From: G965276765 sp965276765
Lineage (GTDB): Bacteria; Actinomycetota; Acidimicrobiia; Acidimicrobiales; Palsa-688
Direction of reading: 5' to 3'
DNA: 64,000 bases
NCBI GenBank assembly: GCA_965276765.1
Contig: OZ255627.1
Location: 2,170,001-2,234,000, forward strand
Below, one piece after another: positions 42,353 through 51,043 of this stretch (position 1 is the stretch's first letter; every line of letters starts with the position of its first letter). A program made the position numbers and the translations under genes. Under the pieces are notes generated by a model. That model searched no databases. It worked only from the letters and a program-made list of their open reading frames with translations, and had not been told where the DNA came from.

Positions 42353-42453
42353 GAGGTCCCAACCTAGTCGGCGGTTCGCGAGGGCCCCAGGCGCCTCAGG
42401 CTTCGGGCCGCGCTGGGTCCGTGACCGCGAATGACCGCTGGTAGCCTTTCGGG

Positions 42454-43671
42454 GTGGCTCTGCTGGTGATGAAGTTCGGCGGCACCTCGGTGGCCGACGG
42501 CGACCGGATACGCGCCGTCGCCGATTACGTGGCTCGCACCGTGAAGCACGGCAACCAGGTGGTCGTCGCCGTTTCGGCCATGGGCAAGGAGACCGACGAG
42601 CTGTTGCGGCTGGCCGAGGCCGTGTCGTCGGTGCATCCCGGCCGCGAGATGGACATGTTGATCACCGCCGGCGAGCGCAAGGCCATGGCCGTGTTGTGCC
42701 TCGCGTTGCACGCCCTTGGCATCCCGGCCGACAGCTTCACCGGTAGCCAGGCCCAGATCATCACAGACACCGACCACACCAGAGCGAAGATCGTCGAGGT
42801 CCGCCCGGACCGGCTGCGCAAGGCGCTCGACGCCGGCCGGGTGCCGGTCGTGGGGGGGGCCCAGGGGGTGTCGGTCGACCGGGAGGTGACCTTCCTCGGG
42901 CGCGGGGGCACCGACACGACGGCGGTGGCCCTGGCGGCGGCCTTGCACGCCGACACCTGCGAGATCTACACCGACGTGTCGGGGATCTTCAGCGCCGATC
43001 CCCGGCTGGTGCCCGTCGCCCGTCGCCTCAAGCGCGTCAGCTACGAGGAGATGCTCGAGATGTGCGCAGCCGGCTGTCCCAAGCCGGCCATGCGGTCGGT
43101 CGAGTTTGCCCGCAACCACCACGTGCCGTTGCACGTGCGCTCGGCCTTCACCTGGGAGCCGGGCACCTGGATCGACGAGGAGGACCCGAGCGTGGAGCAA
43201 GCGATTGTCTCGGCGGTGATCGCCGACGACTCCGAAGCCAAGCTGACCGTGACCGGGGTGCCCGACAAGGTCGGTGTGGCCGCCCGGCTGTTTCGTGCCC
43301 TGGCCGAACGTTCGATCAACGTCGACATGGTCGAGCAGAACGTGTCGGTCGACGGGACCACCGACATCTCGTTCACCGTGCCCCACGACGACCTGGCCAC
43401 GGCCGGGTCGGTCGTTGAAGGGCTGCGGGACGAGCTCGGGGCGACGGGGGTCACGGCCGACCCCGACATCGCCACCGTGTCGATCATCGGTGCCGGCATG
43501 AAGACCCAGCCCGGCGTCACGGCCACGATGTTCGAGACGCTGGCGGCCGAGGGGATCAACATCGAGATGATCTCGACGTCGGCGATCAGGCTGACGTGCG
43601 TGGTGCGCGCCGAGTTGGCTGAGACCGCGGTCGTGAGCCTCCACCGAGCGTTTGACCTGGACGCGGTCTGA
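42454..43671 (+). CDS. lysC: Aspartate kinase
   Basis: The 405-residue enzyme catalyses the first step of the lysine/threonine/methionine pathway, phosphorylating L-aspartate. N-terminal marks are LVMKFGGTSVADGDRI, VVVAVSAMGKETDELL, then GSQAQIITDTDHTRAKI, FLGRGGTDTTAVALAAAL and CEIYTDVSGIFSADPRLVP. The C-terminal 140 residues hold two ACT domains (KLTVTGVPDKVGVAARLF and ATVSIIGAGMKTQPGVTATMFETLA), the usual allosteric site for Lys/Thr. An internal start for a beta subunit may occur, as in other actinobacteria. The start is GTG; the stop overlaps the asd start (TGATG), so the two are cotranscribed. Confidence 0.96.
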   Translation: MALLVMKFGGTSVADGDRIRAVADYVARTVKHGNQVVVAVSAMGKETDELLRLAEAVSSVHPGREMDMLITAGERKAMAVLCLALHALGIPADSFTGSQAQIITDTDHTRAKIVEVRPDRLRKALDAGRVPVVGGAQGVSVDREVTFLGRGGTDTTAVALAAALHADTCEIYTDVSGIFSADPRLVPVARRLKRVSYEEMLEMCAAGCPKPAMRSVEFARNHHVPLHVRSAFTWEPGTWIDEEDPSVEQAIVSAVIADDSEAKLTVTGVPDKVGVAARLFRALAERSINVDMVEQNVSVDGTTDISFTVPHDDLATAGSVVEGLRDELGATGVTADPDIATVSIIGAGMKTQPGVTATMFETLAAEGINIEMISTSAIRLTCVVRAELAETAVVSLHRAFDLDAV

Positions 43672-44687
43672 TGGCACTTACCGTCGGGATCTACGGCGCG
43701 ACCGGCCAGGTCGGTGGCGTGATGCGCCGAGTGCTGGCGGAGCGATCGTTCCCGTACGACCGGTTGCGGCTGTTGGCCTCGGCGCGGAGCGCCGGTTCGT
43801 CGGTGGACGGGCTCGTGGTCGAGGACGTGGCCACGGCCGACCACGCGGGCGTGGACATCGCCTTGTTCTCGATGGGCGCCGGTGCGTCGAGGGAATACGG
43901 GGAAAGGGTGGCCGCCACGGGGGCCACGGTCATCGACAACTCTTCGGCGTGGCGCATGGACCCCGACGTCCCGCTCGTGGTACCCGAGGTCAACGAAGCG
44001 GAGATCGACGCGGCGACCAAGGGGATCATCGCCAATCCCAACTGCACGACGATGGTGTGCATGCCGCCGCTCGCGCCGCTGGACGCCGAGGCCGGGCTGC
44101 GGTCGATGGTTGTGTCGACCTACCAGGCCGTCTCCGGTGCCGGCCTGGCCGGCGTGGCCGAGCTCGACGAGCAGGTCCATGCCATCGGCGACAAGGCGGC
44201 CGGCCTCACCTACGACGGTGGCGCGCTCGGGTTCCCGCCGGCGAGCGTCTTCCCTGGACCGATCGCGTTCAACGTCTTGCCGCACGCCGGCGGCTTCGTG
44301 GATGACGAGACCACCGAGGAGCTCAAGTTTCGCCATGAGAGCCGCAAGATCCTCGGTATCCCCGAGCTGTCGGTTGCCGTGACGTGCGTGCGCGTCCCGG
44401 TGTTCACGGGCCACTCGGTGGCCATCAACGCCACCTTCGAGCGGCCTATCTCCCCGGCGCGGGCCGTCGAGCTGCTGGCGTCAGCCCCTGGCGTCTCACT
44501 CGTCGACGTCCCGACTCCGCTGGACGCGGCTGGCGTCGACCCCAGCCTGGTCGGCAGGGTGCGGGCCGACCCGACCGTCCCCGGAGGCCGCGGCCTTGCG
44601 CTCTTTGTCTCCGGTGACAACCTGCGCAAGGGTGCCGCGCTCAACGCCGTGCAGATCGCCGAGACCGTTCTCGCCCGGCGAGGCTGA
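43671..44687 (+). CDS. asd: Aspartate-semialdehyde dehydrogenase
   Basis: The 338-residue enzyme reduces aspartyl phosphate to aspartate semialdehyde with NADPH. It shows the N-terminal Rossmann loop VGIYGATGQVGGVMRRVL, LFSMGAGASREY, VIDNSSAWRM, the active-site Cys in IANPNCTTMVCMPPLAPL, STYQAVSGAGLAGVAEL and a C-terminal FTGHSVAINATFERPIS with the catalytic His. All key residues are present and length is normal. It directly follows lysC with a one-base stop-start overlap and converges with the large glycosidase gene, 20 bases away. Confidence 0.96.
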   Translation: MALTVGIYGATGQVGGVMRRVLAERSFPYDRLRLLASARSAGSSVDGLVVEDVATADHAGVDIALFSMGAGASREYGERVAATGATVIDNSSAWRMDPDVPLVVPEVNEAEIDAATKGIIANPNCTTMVCMPPLAPLDAEAGLRSMVVSTYQAVSGAGLAGVAELDEQVHAIGDKAAGLTYDGGALGFPPASVFPGPIAFNVLPHAGGFVDDETTEELKFRHESRKILGIPELSVAVTCVRVPVFTGHSVAINATFERPISPARAVELLASAPGVSLVDVPTPLDAAGVDPSLVGRVRADPTVPGGRGLALFVSGDNLRKGAALNAVQIAETVLARRG

Positions 44688-44706
44688 GCGAGGGGGCGGC
44701 GAGGGC

Positions 44707-47700
44707 TCAGGGCAATGGCGGTAGCTGCCGGCCCTGCACATCGGAGACGGAGGCCCGACCGCCGTAGACCTGAACGGCATGAACGAAGGCCACACCGGGG
44801 GTGCCGGCCGGCGTGAACGACGGGATCCCACCGCCCGAGTAGCCGCCGTAGTTGATCCGGGTGACGGCGATGCGAACGGCGCGCGCCGGCCGGGGTGCAA
44901 TGGTCACCTGTTCTCGATGGTTGCGGAACTGACCGACGACACGAGCGGCGACCGACCACCGCCCGTCGGGCGATTCGACCGACACCGAGTAGTCGCGAAG
45001 CCCGGTGGCGGTGCTGCCCACCGATTGGGTGTCGACGATGATCCGGTTGATGGTGGGGTGACCGTGAAGGTCGATCGTGAGGGTCGGGGCTTTGTCGTGC
45101 GGGCTCGACGACCACCCGACCCCCATCGTGTTTGGGCTGATGGCACCGCCGGCCTGGCCGCTCGAGGCCGAGGCCCGCGCGCCGGCGGATGCGAGGGCGA
45201 GGTTCGGCCCGTAGGGCTCGGTCGGGCCGATGCTCAGGTGATCGCCGTGCGGGTAGTTGAGGAAGGCGACCTCACTGCCGACCGGGAGACGGTACCTGCG
45301 GCCGGCGACCAGGCGTTCGGACGAGGACTTTCCCCATTCGTTTACGATCGTGACCGGCACGGCACCGGAGCCCCGGCCGGTGACCGTCACGGCTGCGTTG
45401 GTGCTGAGGCCGTCGGACCAGACGGCGGCGAGATCGGTCGAGCCGCCACCGGGACGAGGGCCGAAGGTGGCCTCGTAGGTCGAAGGAATGCCGGTGTCCG
45501 GCATGGAGAGGTAGGGGCGGTCGGCCAGCTGTCGAGAGGTCGTCATGGTGGCGAGGGCGCCGGCCTTGACGTAGTCATCCCGGCCCGACGACGTCTGGAT
45601 CAGCGTGAACGAGACGCTGCCGGGAGGTGCTTCTCCCTCGCTGTAGTAGTAGTTGAGGACCGGGATGTGCAGAGCCCGGAGGTAGACCATGGCCTGGGCG
45701 ATGGAGTCGGCCTGGTTGACGACGTTGTAGTCTCCGTCGCCCCACCAGCCGATCTCGGTGATCCACAGGGGCGTTCCCCCGAGCGTCCGCTGCAGACCCC
45801 GCAGCTGGGAGAGGATCCCCCATTCCTCCAGCGAATCGTTGTTGCCGGGATAGGGGTGGACGGAGGCCACATCGAGGTCGTGGAGGCCGCCGGCCTTGAC
45901 GAGCTGGTCCCACCAACTGGGGGTAATGCCGAGGGTGGACCCACCGATGACGGTGGCGTGGGGATCGGCCGCCCTCACGCCGCGGTAGAAGGGGGCCAGC
46001 ACCTCGGCCACATAGCTGCCTCCGGTGCTCCACCCGGTGTTGTTGGGTTCGTTCCACGGCTCCCACGCCTGGACTCCTGCGCATCCTGCGCAGCCGGCCG
46101 GCGGATGGGAGTAGTAGGCGACGAGCTTCTCGATGTCGGCCTGCCACCACCCGTGGTGGGCGAGGGCGGCAGACACCGGGTCGCCGCCCGTGATCTGGAT
46201 CCAATAGGTGATGCCAAGTCTCTTGGCCTCGGCGGCGGCGTGGAAGTAGGCACTTGGCGCGTGGGCGAATGTCATGGCCCCGGCCCCGCATTGCGCCTCG
46301 GTCGGGGAGGAGGCGTTGCATCCCGGGAGGAAGGTGGTCCAGTCGATGTTGGTGATGCTGCGGAGACCGTTGAGTCCGAGCTCGTCGTTGAGCTCGAGGC
46401 CGCGCTGGTCCGAAGCACCGCCGGCATCGACCCCTGTCGGGAGCCGCGCGAGGTCGAGGTGATCCCCGGCTGCGCCGACCGTGAAGGGGAGGCACGTTGA
46501 TCCGATGAGCCGGGCCGGCGAGGTCGCCGTGTCGTACAGGGAGGCCTGCATCTCGTAGGGCCCAGGTGCTCGGTCGGCGGAAGGGATCGCCAGGTTTACG
46601 TGGGCCAGGCCGGTGCCGGAGGTCGGAAGTCGAATCGATTGTTGGCGGGGCGCTTTCACCGCCAGGTCGGCCGTGGTCCAGAGCGAATAGTCGAGGCGCA
46701 GATGCTTGGCGTTGGCCGCCCACCACGGGGCGAAGTTGGCGGCAGCGGTCGGTGTCGACCCGGGCGCGAAGTAGTTTCCTGCGGCCGGGGTCGAGAGCCC
46801 GGCACCCCAGCCGAGTCGGTCGATGGCGGGGTGGGGTGCCTTCAGGTAGGTGTCGAGCGTCGTCCGAGACATGGTGGAGACCGACGTGCTGGACGTGAAC
46901 GCGCTCCCGGTCTCGAAGTACAAACCCGAACCGGCCTCGTACAGGTAGCCGCCGGCGAGCGCCAGGTGCCCCCCGAGCGTGGTCGTCGCCTGGAGGACGC
47001 CCGTCGAGCTCGATGCCTCGAACGTGGTGAGGGGATCGGCCGTGACGATCGCGCCTCCGGCCTCTTGGACGGCCTGGCCGGGATAGTAGAACTGGTAGGG
47101 ACCGCCGGTGCGCAGGTCGTTGCCCTCGATGCGTTGCGAGCCAAACTCCCCGAGGACCTTCGTACCTCCTGGGTTGGTGATTTCGACGTGGCCTGCGTTG
47201 GAAACGAGGAGATCGCCATTGGCGGTCTCCGTGACGTAGCCGTCGGTACCGGTGGTCACGGGGACGGTCCCCGCCGGCTGTCCCGAGGTGTCGAGCAACT
47301 CGCTGGTGTGGGCCCCGGCGGGTGTGACGGCGATCCGGAAGGTGGCGCCCTTGCCGAGCGAAAACAACCCGGCCGGGTGATCGACCTTCTTGGCCCAGGC
47401 CATTCGCCCGGTGGGAGTGAACTTGTCGAGGACGCCGGTCTGGTGGTCGGAGACGTAGATACCGCCTTGCGGATCGACGGCAAGGGAGCTCACGTTCAGC
47501 GCCGTGGAACGGAGATCGGCGGGGAGGGAGAAGTGGCCGATCGAGGTCCCCTGCAGGGTGTCGATCGACAGCTCTGTGGGCGACTCGACGTAGATCCGCC
47601 CGTTGCCGACGACGAAGTCGACGATCCCCCCCGCCGGGCTGATCAGCGCACGGGTGGGGTGGGTCGGAAGCACCGGTGCCGGCCCGAGGGTTGATGCCGG

Positions 47701-47931
47701 TGCCGGGTTGCCGCAGCTCGCCGTGATCCTGGCGTTGCCCGATGATGTGACAGAGAGAGGAAGCGATGGCGGCGAGGCCCCGGTCGACGTGCGCTGCGCC
47801 CCGCTTCCACGATTCGGATGGGCTCCCTTGCCCTCACTTACCACGATCAGCGCAACGACGAGTGCGCCGAGCGCGAGGACGGCGGCGACCACCGTTGCCC
47901 GTCGAGTCAGGGCCGGCCTGAGGCCGGTCAC
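44707..47931 (-). CDS. Large membrane-anchored glycosidase: propeller, GH-A barrel, discoidin-like end
   Basis: This 1074-residue exported protein is anchored by one N-terminal helix (about 12-32, RRATVVAAVLALGALVVALIVV). Residues about 95-360 form a beta-propeller/NHL-like repeat region (ISPAGGIVDFVVGNGRIYV, LAVDPQGGIYVSDHQTG). A TIM-barrel glycosidase follows, with WEPWNEPNNTGW (acid/base Glu near 629) and PLWITEIGWWG (nucleophile Glu near 725), the clan GH-A layout seen in GH39/GH5/GH10 enzymes. Residues about 930-1060 resemble an F5/8 type C (discoidin) sugar-binding domain (TLTIDLHGHPTINRIIVDTQ). It would bind and cleave or sense a surface polysaccharide. The GTG/ATG choice at 47931 is supported by the signal-anchor. 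It is separate from the flippase gene upstream by 207 bases. Confidence 0.82.
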   Translation of the reverse strand: MTGLRPALTRRATVVAAVLALGALVVALIVVSEGKGAHPNRGSGAQRTSTGASPPSLPLSVTSSGNARITASCGNPAPASTLGPAPVLPTHPTRALISPAGGIVDFVVGNGRIYVESPTELSIDTLQGTSIGHFSLPADLRSTALNVSSLAVDPQGGIYVSDHQTGVLDKFTPTGRMAWAKKVDHPAGLFSLGKGATFRIAVTPAGAHTSELLDTSGQPAGTVPVTTGTDGYVTETANGDLLVSNAGHVEITNPGGTKVLGEFGSQRIEGNDLRTGGPYQFYYPGQAVQEAGGAIVTADPLTTFEASSSTGVLQATTTLGGHLALAGGYLYEAGSGLYFETGSAFTSSTSVSTMSRTTLDTYLKAPHPAIDRLGWGAGLSTPAAGNYFAPGSTPTAAANFAPWWAANAKHLRLDYSLWTTADLAVKAPRQQSIRLPTSGTGLAHVNLAIPSADRAPGPYEMQASLYDTATSPARLIGSTCLPFTVGAAGDHLDLARLPTGVDAGGASDQRGLELNDELGLNGLRSITNIDWTTFLPGCNASSPTEAQCGAGAMTFAHAPSAYFHAAAEAKRLGITYWIQITGGDPVSAALAHHGWWQADIEKLVAYYSHPPAGCAGCAGVQAWEPWNEPNNTGWSTGGSYVAEVLAPFYRGVRAADPHATVIGGSTLGITPSWWDQLVKAGGLHDLDVASVHPYPGNNDSLEEWGILSQLRGLQRTLGGTPLWITEIGWWGDGDYNVVNQADSIAQAMVYLRALHIPVLNYYYSEGEAPPGSVSFTLIQTSSGRDDYVKAGALATMTTSRQLADRPYLSMPDTGIPSTYEATFGPRPGGGSTDLAAVWSDGLSTNAAVTVTGRGSGAVPVTIVNEWGKSSSERLVAGRRYRLPVGSEVAFLNYPHGDHLSIGPTEPYGPNLALASAGARASASSGQAGGAISPNTMGVGWSSSPHDKAPTLTIDLHGHPTINRIIVDTQSVGSTATGLRDYSVSVESPDGRWSVAARVVGQFRNHREQVTIAPRPARAVRIAVTRINYGGYSGGGIPSFTPAGTPGVAFVHAVQVYGGRASVSDVQGRQLPPLP

Positions 47932-48138
47932 CGCCTGCCGACGCCAGCGCCGGCCGTAACGAAGGACACGTGAAGGGGATCCCCTTGTCGTCGGGGCGCA
48001 GCGAAGGACTTGGCGGCAACGGTACCGGTTGCCGCATCGCTTGGTCCGTCGGGAGGATCCTTCGCGGCCGATGCCTGGCTGGTCGATTTGCTCGAACCGT
48101 ATGCCGACCCGCGGGTCGGCGGCGTCGGCGGCAGGGTC

Positions 48139-49719
48139 TCAGGTGCCCGGCCGCTGCCTTCGCAACAGGTTGGCGACGAACCGGCGCATGGCGGGATCGG
48201 TCTTCATGAGCACGGGAACGAGCGCAGCCCAGGCGATGACGGTCACGGCCACGCACTCGAATGGGGTTCTCACGTCGTCGTTGCGGCCGAGGACCTTCAC
48301 GGCCACGATGGCGACGACAACAGCGGTGGCCAACGGCACAACGAGAGGAGCGATGGCCTCCCTGAGGAAGCGAGCGAAGCGGACCTTCAGGACCCGACAG
48401 CAGATGATCGGCAGGATGACGAGCTCCAAGATCAGCACCTGAGGCAGCGAGCCGACCGCAGGTCCCACGGGGCCGAAGAGGAAGGTGCCGGCGACGCTGA
48501 AGCCGAGGTTGACCACCGCGGCCGGCAGGGCGATACGGGCCACGAGCCCGCTCTTGCCGATGCCGATGAGAAACAGAAACGACTGCACCCCGGGGAGCTG
48601 GAGGAACACGACGGCGTTGAGCACGACCATTACCTGATAGCTGTGGGTCGGCACGGGATGGCCGCCGCGACCCACCCATAGGTGGAGGAGGCTCTGCCCG
48701 AAGACGAGCAGGGCCACGACCACGGGGACGCTGATGGCCATGCTGATGAGGACGGCTCGGGAGTACAGCCGAAACTGGCGTTCGCTGTCGTCGAGGGCAG
48801 AAGAGTGGGCGTAGGAGGGGATGAGGACGCTCGTGCCTGCCGTGGCCATGCTCTGGGTCAGGCCCGACGTGCTGAGCGCCAGGTCATACGGGGTGACCTG
48901 CCTTATTGGGAGGATGACGCCGACCACGACGGCATCGAGCTCGTAGGCGATGGTGCTCGCTAGCGACACCAGGACATTTCTCCGGCCCGACTTGAACAGG
49001 TCGCGAAACATCGATCGCGTGGCCCGGCCGCGCCCTCGCGTCAGCAGGCCGGACCTCCTGGCGACGTGGTCGGTGAGGAAGAAGCCGCCGATCTCGCCGA
49101 CGGCGGCGACGGCGAACAGCCCGATGAGCCCCCCGCCGAGTAGGACGACGGCGATCTGCGCGCCCTGGGTCCCGAACGAGATTGCCAGGCCGAGGATGGA
49201 CTGGATGTCGTTCCGGCCGCCGCCATAGAGCGCGGCGGCCGGAACGCAGTTGAAGAGCCCGGCGGCGGTAAAGACCCCCATGAGGAGCATGGCGATCTCG
49301 GCGCCGTGGTGGGTGCCGGCTGGGAGGTGGAAGATGTCGCCGACGAAGGGGACGATGGCCGCCGTCACCCCGAAGGCCAGGATGCCGCTCACGGTGAAGA
49401 AGACCCGCGACGTGGCAAGGACCTCGGCGAGCCGTTCGTGATCGTGCAGGGCGATGGAGGTGGCAATCCGCTGGACTGCGGCCGTGCTCACCCCCGCGCC
49501 GAGAAGGCTTACGTAGGAGCCGAGCGTGGTGATGGCGACCCAGAGCCCGTAATCGGACGGCCCCAGACGGTCGAGGGCGATGGGCGTGAGGAACAGGCTG
49601 AGGACGAGTGAAGCGCCGAGCCCGAGATAGCCCGTTGCAAAGTTACGGACGAACTGTCGCCCACTGGCGTTGGCAAGGGGCTCGAGCGGGGCGGCGTCCT
49701 CTCCTTGTGGAGAGGTCAT
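48139..49719 (-). CDS. Wzx-like polysaccharide flippase
   Basis: This 526-residue MOP-superfamily exporter has 12-14 membrane segments. FVRNFATGYLGLGASLVLSLFLTPIALDRLGPSDYGLWVAITTLGSY opens the first repeat, with the GPSDYGLW loop typical of Wzx proteins. A Pro-containing IVPFVGDIFHLP and ESERQFRLYSRAVLIS-like loops follow. It should flip a lipid-linked oligosaccharide. The ATG overlaps the stop of the upstream GT4 (ATGA), so the two form a minus-strand pair. The C-terminal tail ends in basic residues. Whether it serves the same glycan as the flippase at 33056 is unknown. Confidence 0.9.
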   Translation of the reverse strand: MTSPQGEDAAPLEPLANASGRQFVRNFATGYLGLGASLVLSLFLTPIALDRLGPSDYGLWVAITTLGSYVSLLGAGVSTAAVQRIATSIALHDHERLAEVLATSRVFFTVSGILAFGVTAAIVPFVGDIFHLPAGTHHGAEIAMLLMGVFTAAGLFNCVPAAALYGGGRNDIQSILGLAISFGTQGAQIAVVLLGGGLIGLFAVAAVGEIGGFFLTDHVARRSGLLTRGRGRATRSMFRDLFKSGRRNVLVSLASTIAYELDAVVVGVILPIRQVTPYDLALSTSGLTQSMATAGTSVLIPSYAHSSALDDSERQFRLYSRAVLISMAISVPVVVALLVFGQSLLHLWVGRGGHPVPTHSYQVMVVLNAVVFLQLPGVQSFLFLIGIGKSGLVARIALPAAVVNLGFSVAGTFLFGPVGPAVGSLPQVLILELVILPIICCRVLKVRFARFLREAIAPLVVPLATAVVVAIVAVKVLGRNDDVRTPFECVAVTVIAWAALVPVLMKTDPAMRRFVANLLRRQRPGT

Positions 49720-50915
49720 CGACGGCGGAGCTGACCGCCGCGCGCCTCCATCGGACCGGCGATCACCTCGTCGTACACCCGCTCGTAGCGCCGGGCGATC
49801 AACGGCCAGTCGAAGTCGGCGACCCGCCGGCGGCCCATTTCGCCGAGGGTCATCCGGTAGTCAGGGTCGGCCAGCACCCGTTCGATGGCAGCGGAGAGCG
49901 CCGCGGTGTCGAAGGGGTCGGCGATGAGCCCAGTCTTGCCGTCGTCGACGAATTCGGGGGGTCCACCACGTGAGGTGGCGATCGTCGCCCGGCCGGCCCG
50001 CCATCCCTCGAGGACGACGATGCCAAACGGCTCGAGGCGGCTCGGCATCACGAAGATCTCGGCTTTCGCCATGGTCGCCGCCACCTCGGTGCGCGACAGC
50101 CGTCCGAGGAAACGAACCCGGTCGCCGAGGCCGAGCTCGACACCGAGGCGGTGCAGTGCCGCCTCCTCTCTTCCACTGCCACCGATGGCCAACGTGACGT
50201 CGGGGTATCGACTCGAGAGGGGGGCGAAGGCCCGCATAAGCAGGTCGAAGCCCTTCTTGCTGACCACTCGACCGAGCGCAAGGACGTAGCGACCTTCGAT
50301 CGCTGTCCTTACGTCGGACGTGTCCCCTTCGGCCGGCTGGTCGGCGATGGCTACTCCGTTGAAGATCACCTCGCCCCGACCCGGGGCGAGGCCAAAGCGA
50401 GCGATGGCGTCGTCGAGCGTGAACTGCGAGCATCCCGTGACACGAGCTGCCTGTCTGAGGCCCAGCCGCAGGGCCGTCCTGAGGGTGGTGGAGACGTCGA
50501 AGGCGTCGTGGTCATCCATGATCGTCTCACCCTGAAGGGAGATGACGAGCGGGACGCGGACGAGGCGCGAGAGCAGCGATGCATACACCCCGTTGGGCCC
50601 GAAACACTGGACGTGGAGGACATCGGGCCGGAAGTCCCTGACGGCCCGGCGGAGGGCCCGAATGGTGCCGACGCCCACCGTGGCCACGGAAGGCAGGGCT
50701 TGGAGCTCGGCGCGTGGCAGCGGAAATGGAAAGCGACGGACGGTCAGACCGTCGATCTGGTCGACGGTGGCTTCGTCGACGTCACTGTCCTGCTGGGTCC
50801 ACACCTCGATGTGATGACCGGCGGTCTGCAGCGCAAGGGCAAGATGTCGTGTCAGCTCCTCGACGCCGCCAAGGCTGGGGAGGTAGGCACTCGGCAGGAG
50901 CGCGATGCGGCTCAC
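49716..50915 (-). CDS. GT4 family glycosyltransferase
   Basis: The 399-residue GT-B enzyme has IALLPSAYLPSLGGVEELTRHLALAL, VLHVQCFGPNGVYASLL and PLVISLQGETIMDD in the acceptor domain. The donor domain has VIFNGVAI, VLALGRVVSKKGFDLLMRAF, VTLAIGGSGREEAAL and MPSRLEPFGIVVLEGWRAGRATIAT, the full E-x7-E motif. It begins at a GTG facing the divergent hydrolase paralogue at 51041 and overlaps the downstream flippase gene. Likely transfers glucose or mannose to a lipid-linked intermediate; the donor cannot be named. Confidence 0.9.
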   Translation of the reverse strand: MSRIALLPSAYLPSLGGVEELTRHLALALQTAGHHIEVWTQQDSDVDEATVDQIDGLTVRRFPFPLPRAELQALPSVATVGVGTIRALRRAVRDFRPDVLHVQCFGPNGVYASLLSRLVRVPLVISLQGETIMDDHDAFDVSTTLRTALRLGLRQAARVTGCSQFTLDDAIARFGLAPGRGEVIFNGVAIADQPAEGDTSDVRTAIEGRYVLALGRVVSKKGFDLLMRAFAPLSSRYPDVTLAIGGSGREEAALHRLGVELGLGDRVRFLGRLSRTEVAATMAKAEIFVMPSRLEPFGIVVLEGWRAGRATIATSRGGPPEFVDDGKTGLIADPFDTAALSAAIERVLADPDYRMTLGEMGRRRVADFDWPLIARRYERVYDEVIAGPMEARGGQLRRR

Positions 50916-51028
50916 GAGCGTGGGACGCTACCACTGGCCGGCAGCTGCGAGCGCGCCGCCACGATTGCCCTTCCCGGCCCGGCGTCGGTCCTGTTACCCT
51001 GCCGCCCAGACCAAGGTACGTACGATCC

Positions 51029-51043
51029 GGAGGGCGTGCCATT
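51029..51043 (+). promoter_or_regulatory. Ribosome-binding site and ATT start of hydrolase paralogue 2
   Basis: GGAGGG (51029-51034) lies six bases before ATT (51041-51043). No ATG, GTG or TTG in the hydrolase frame occurs nearby. From this ATT, conserved motifs fall at exactly the same residue numbers as in paralogue 1, which starts with ATG. Confidence 0.65.

Noticed and set aside
42364..44414. Long minus-strand frames opposite lysC and asd
   Set aside because: They are shadows of two well-identified housekeeping genes; their composition is typical of antisense frames.
47973..47986. Palindrome AAGGGGATCCCCTT in the 47932-48138 gap
   Set aside because: Perfect but short, contains a simple GGATCC core, and lies between the flippase end and the glycosidase start without a clear promoter; not enough to call an operator.
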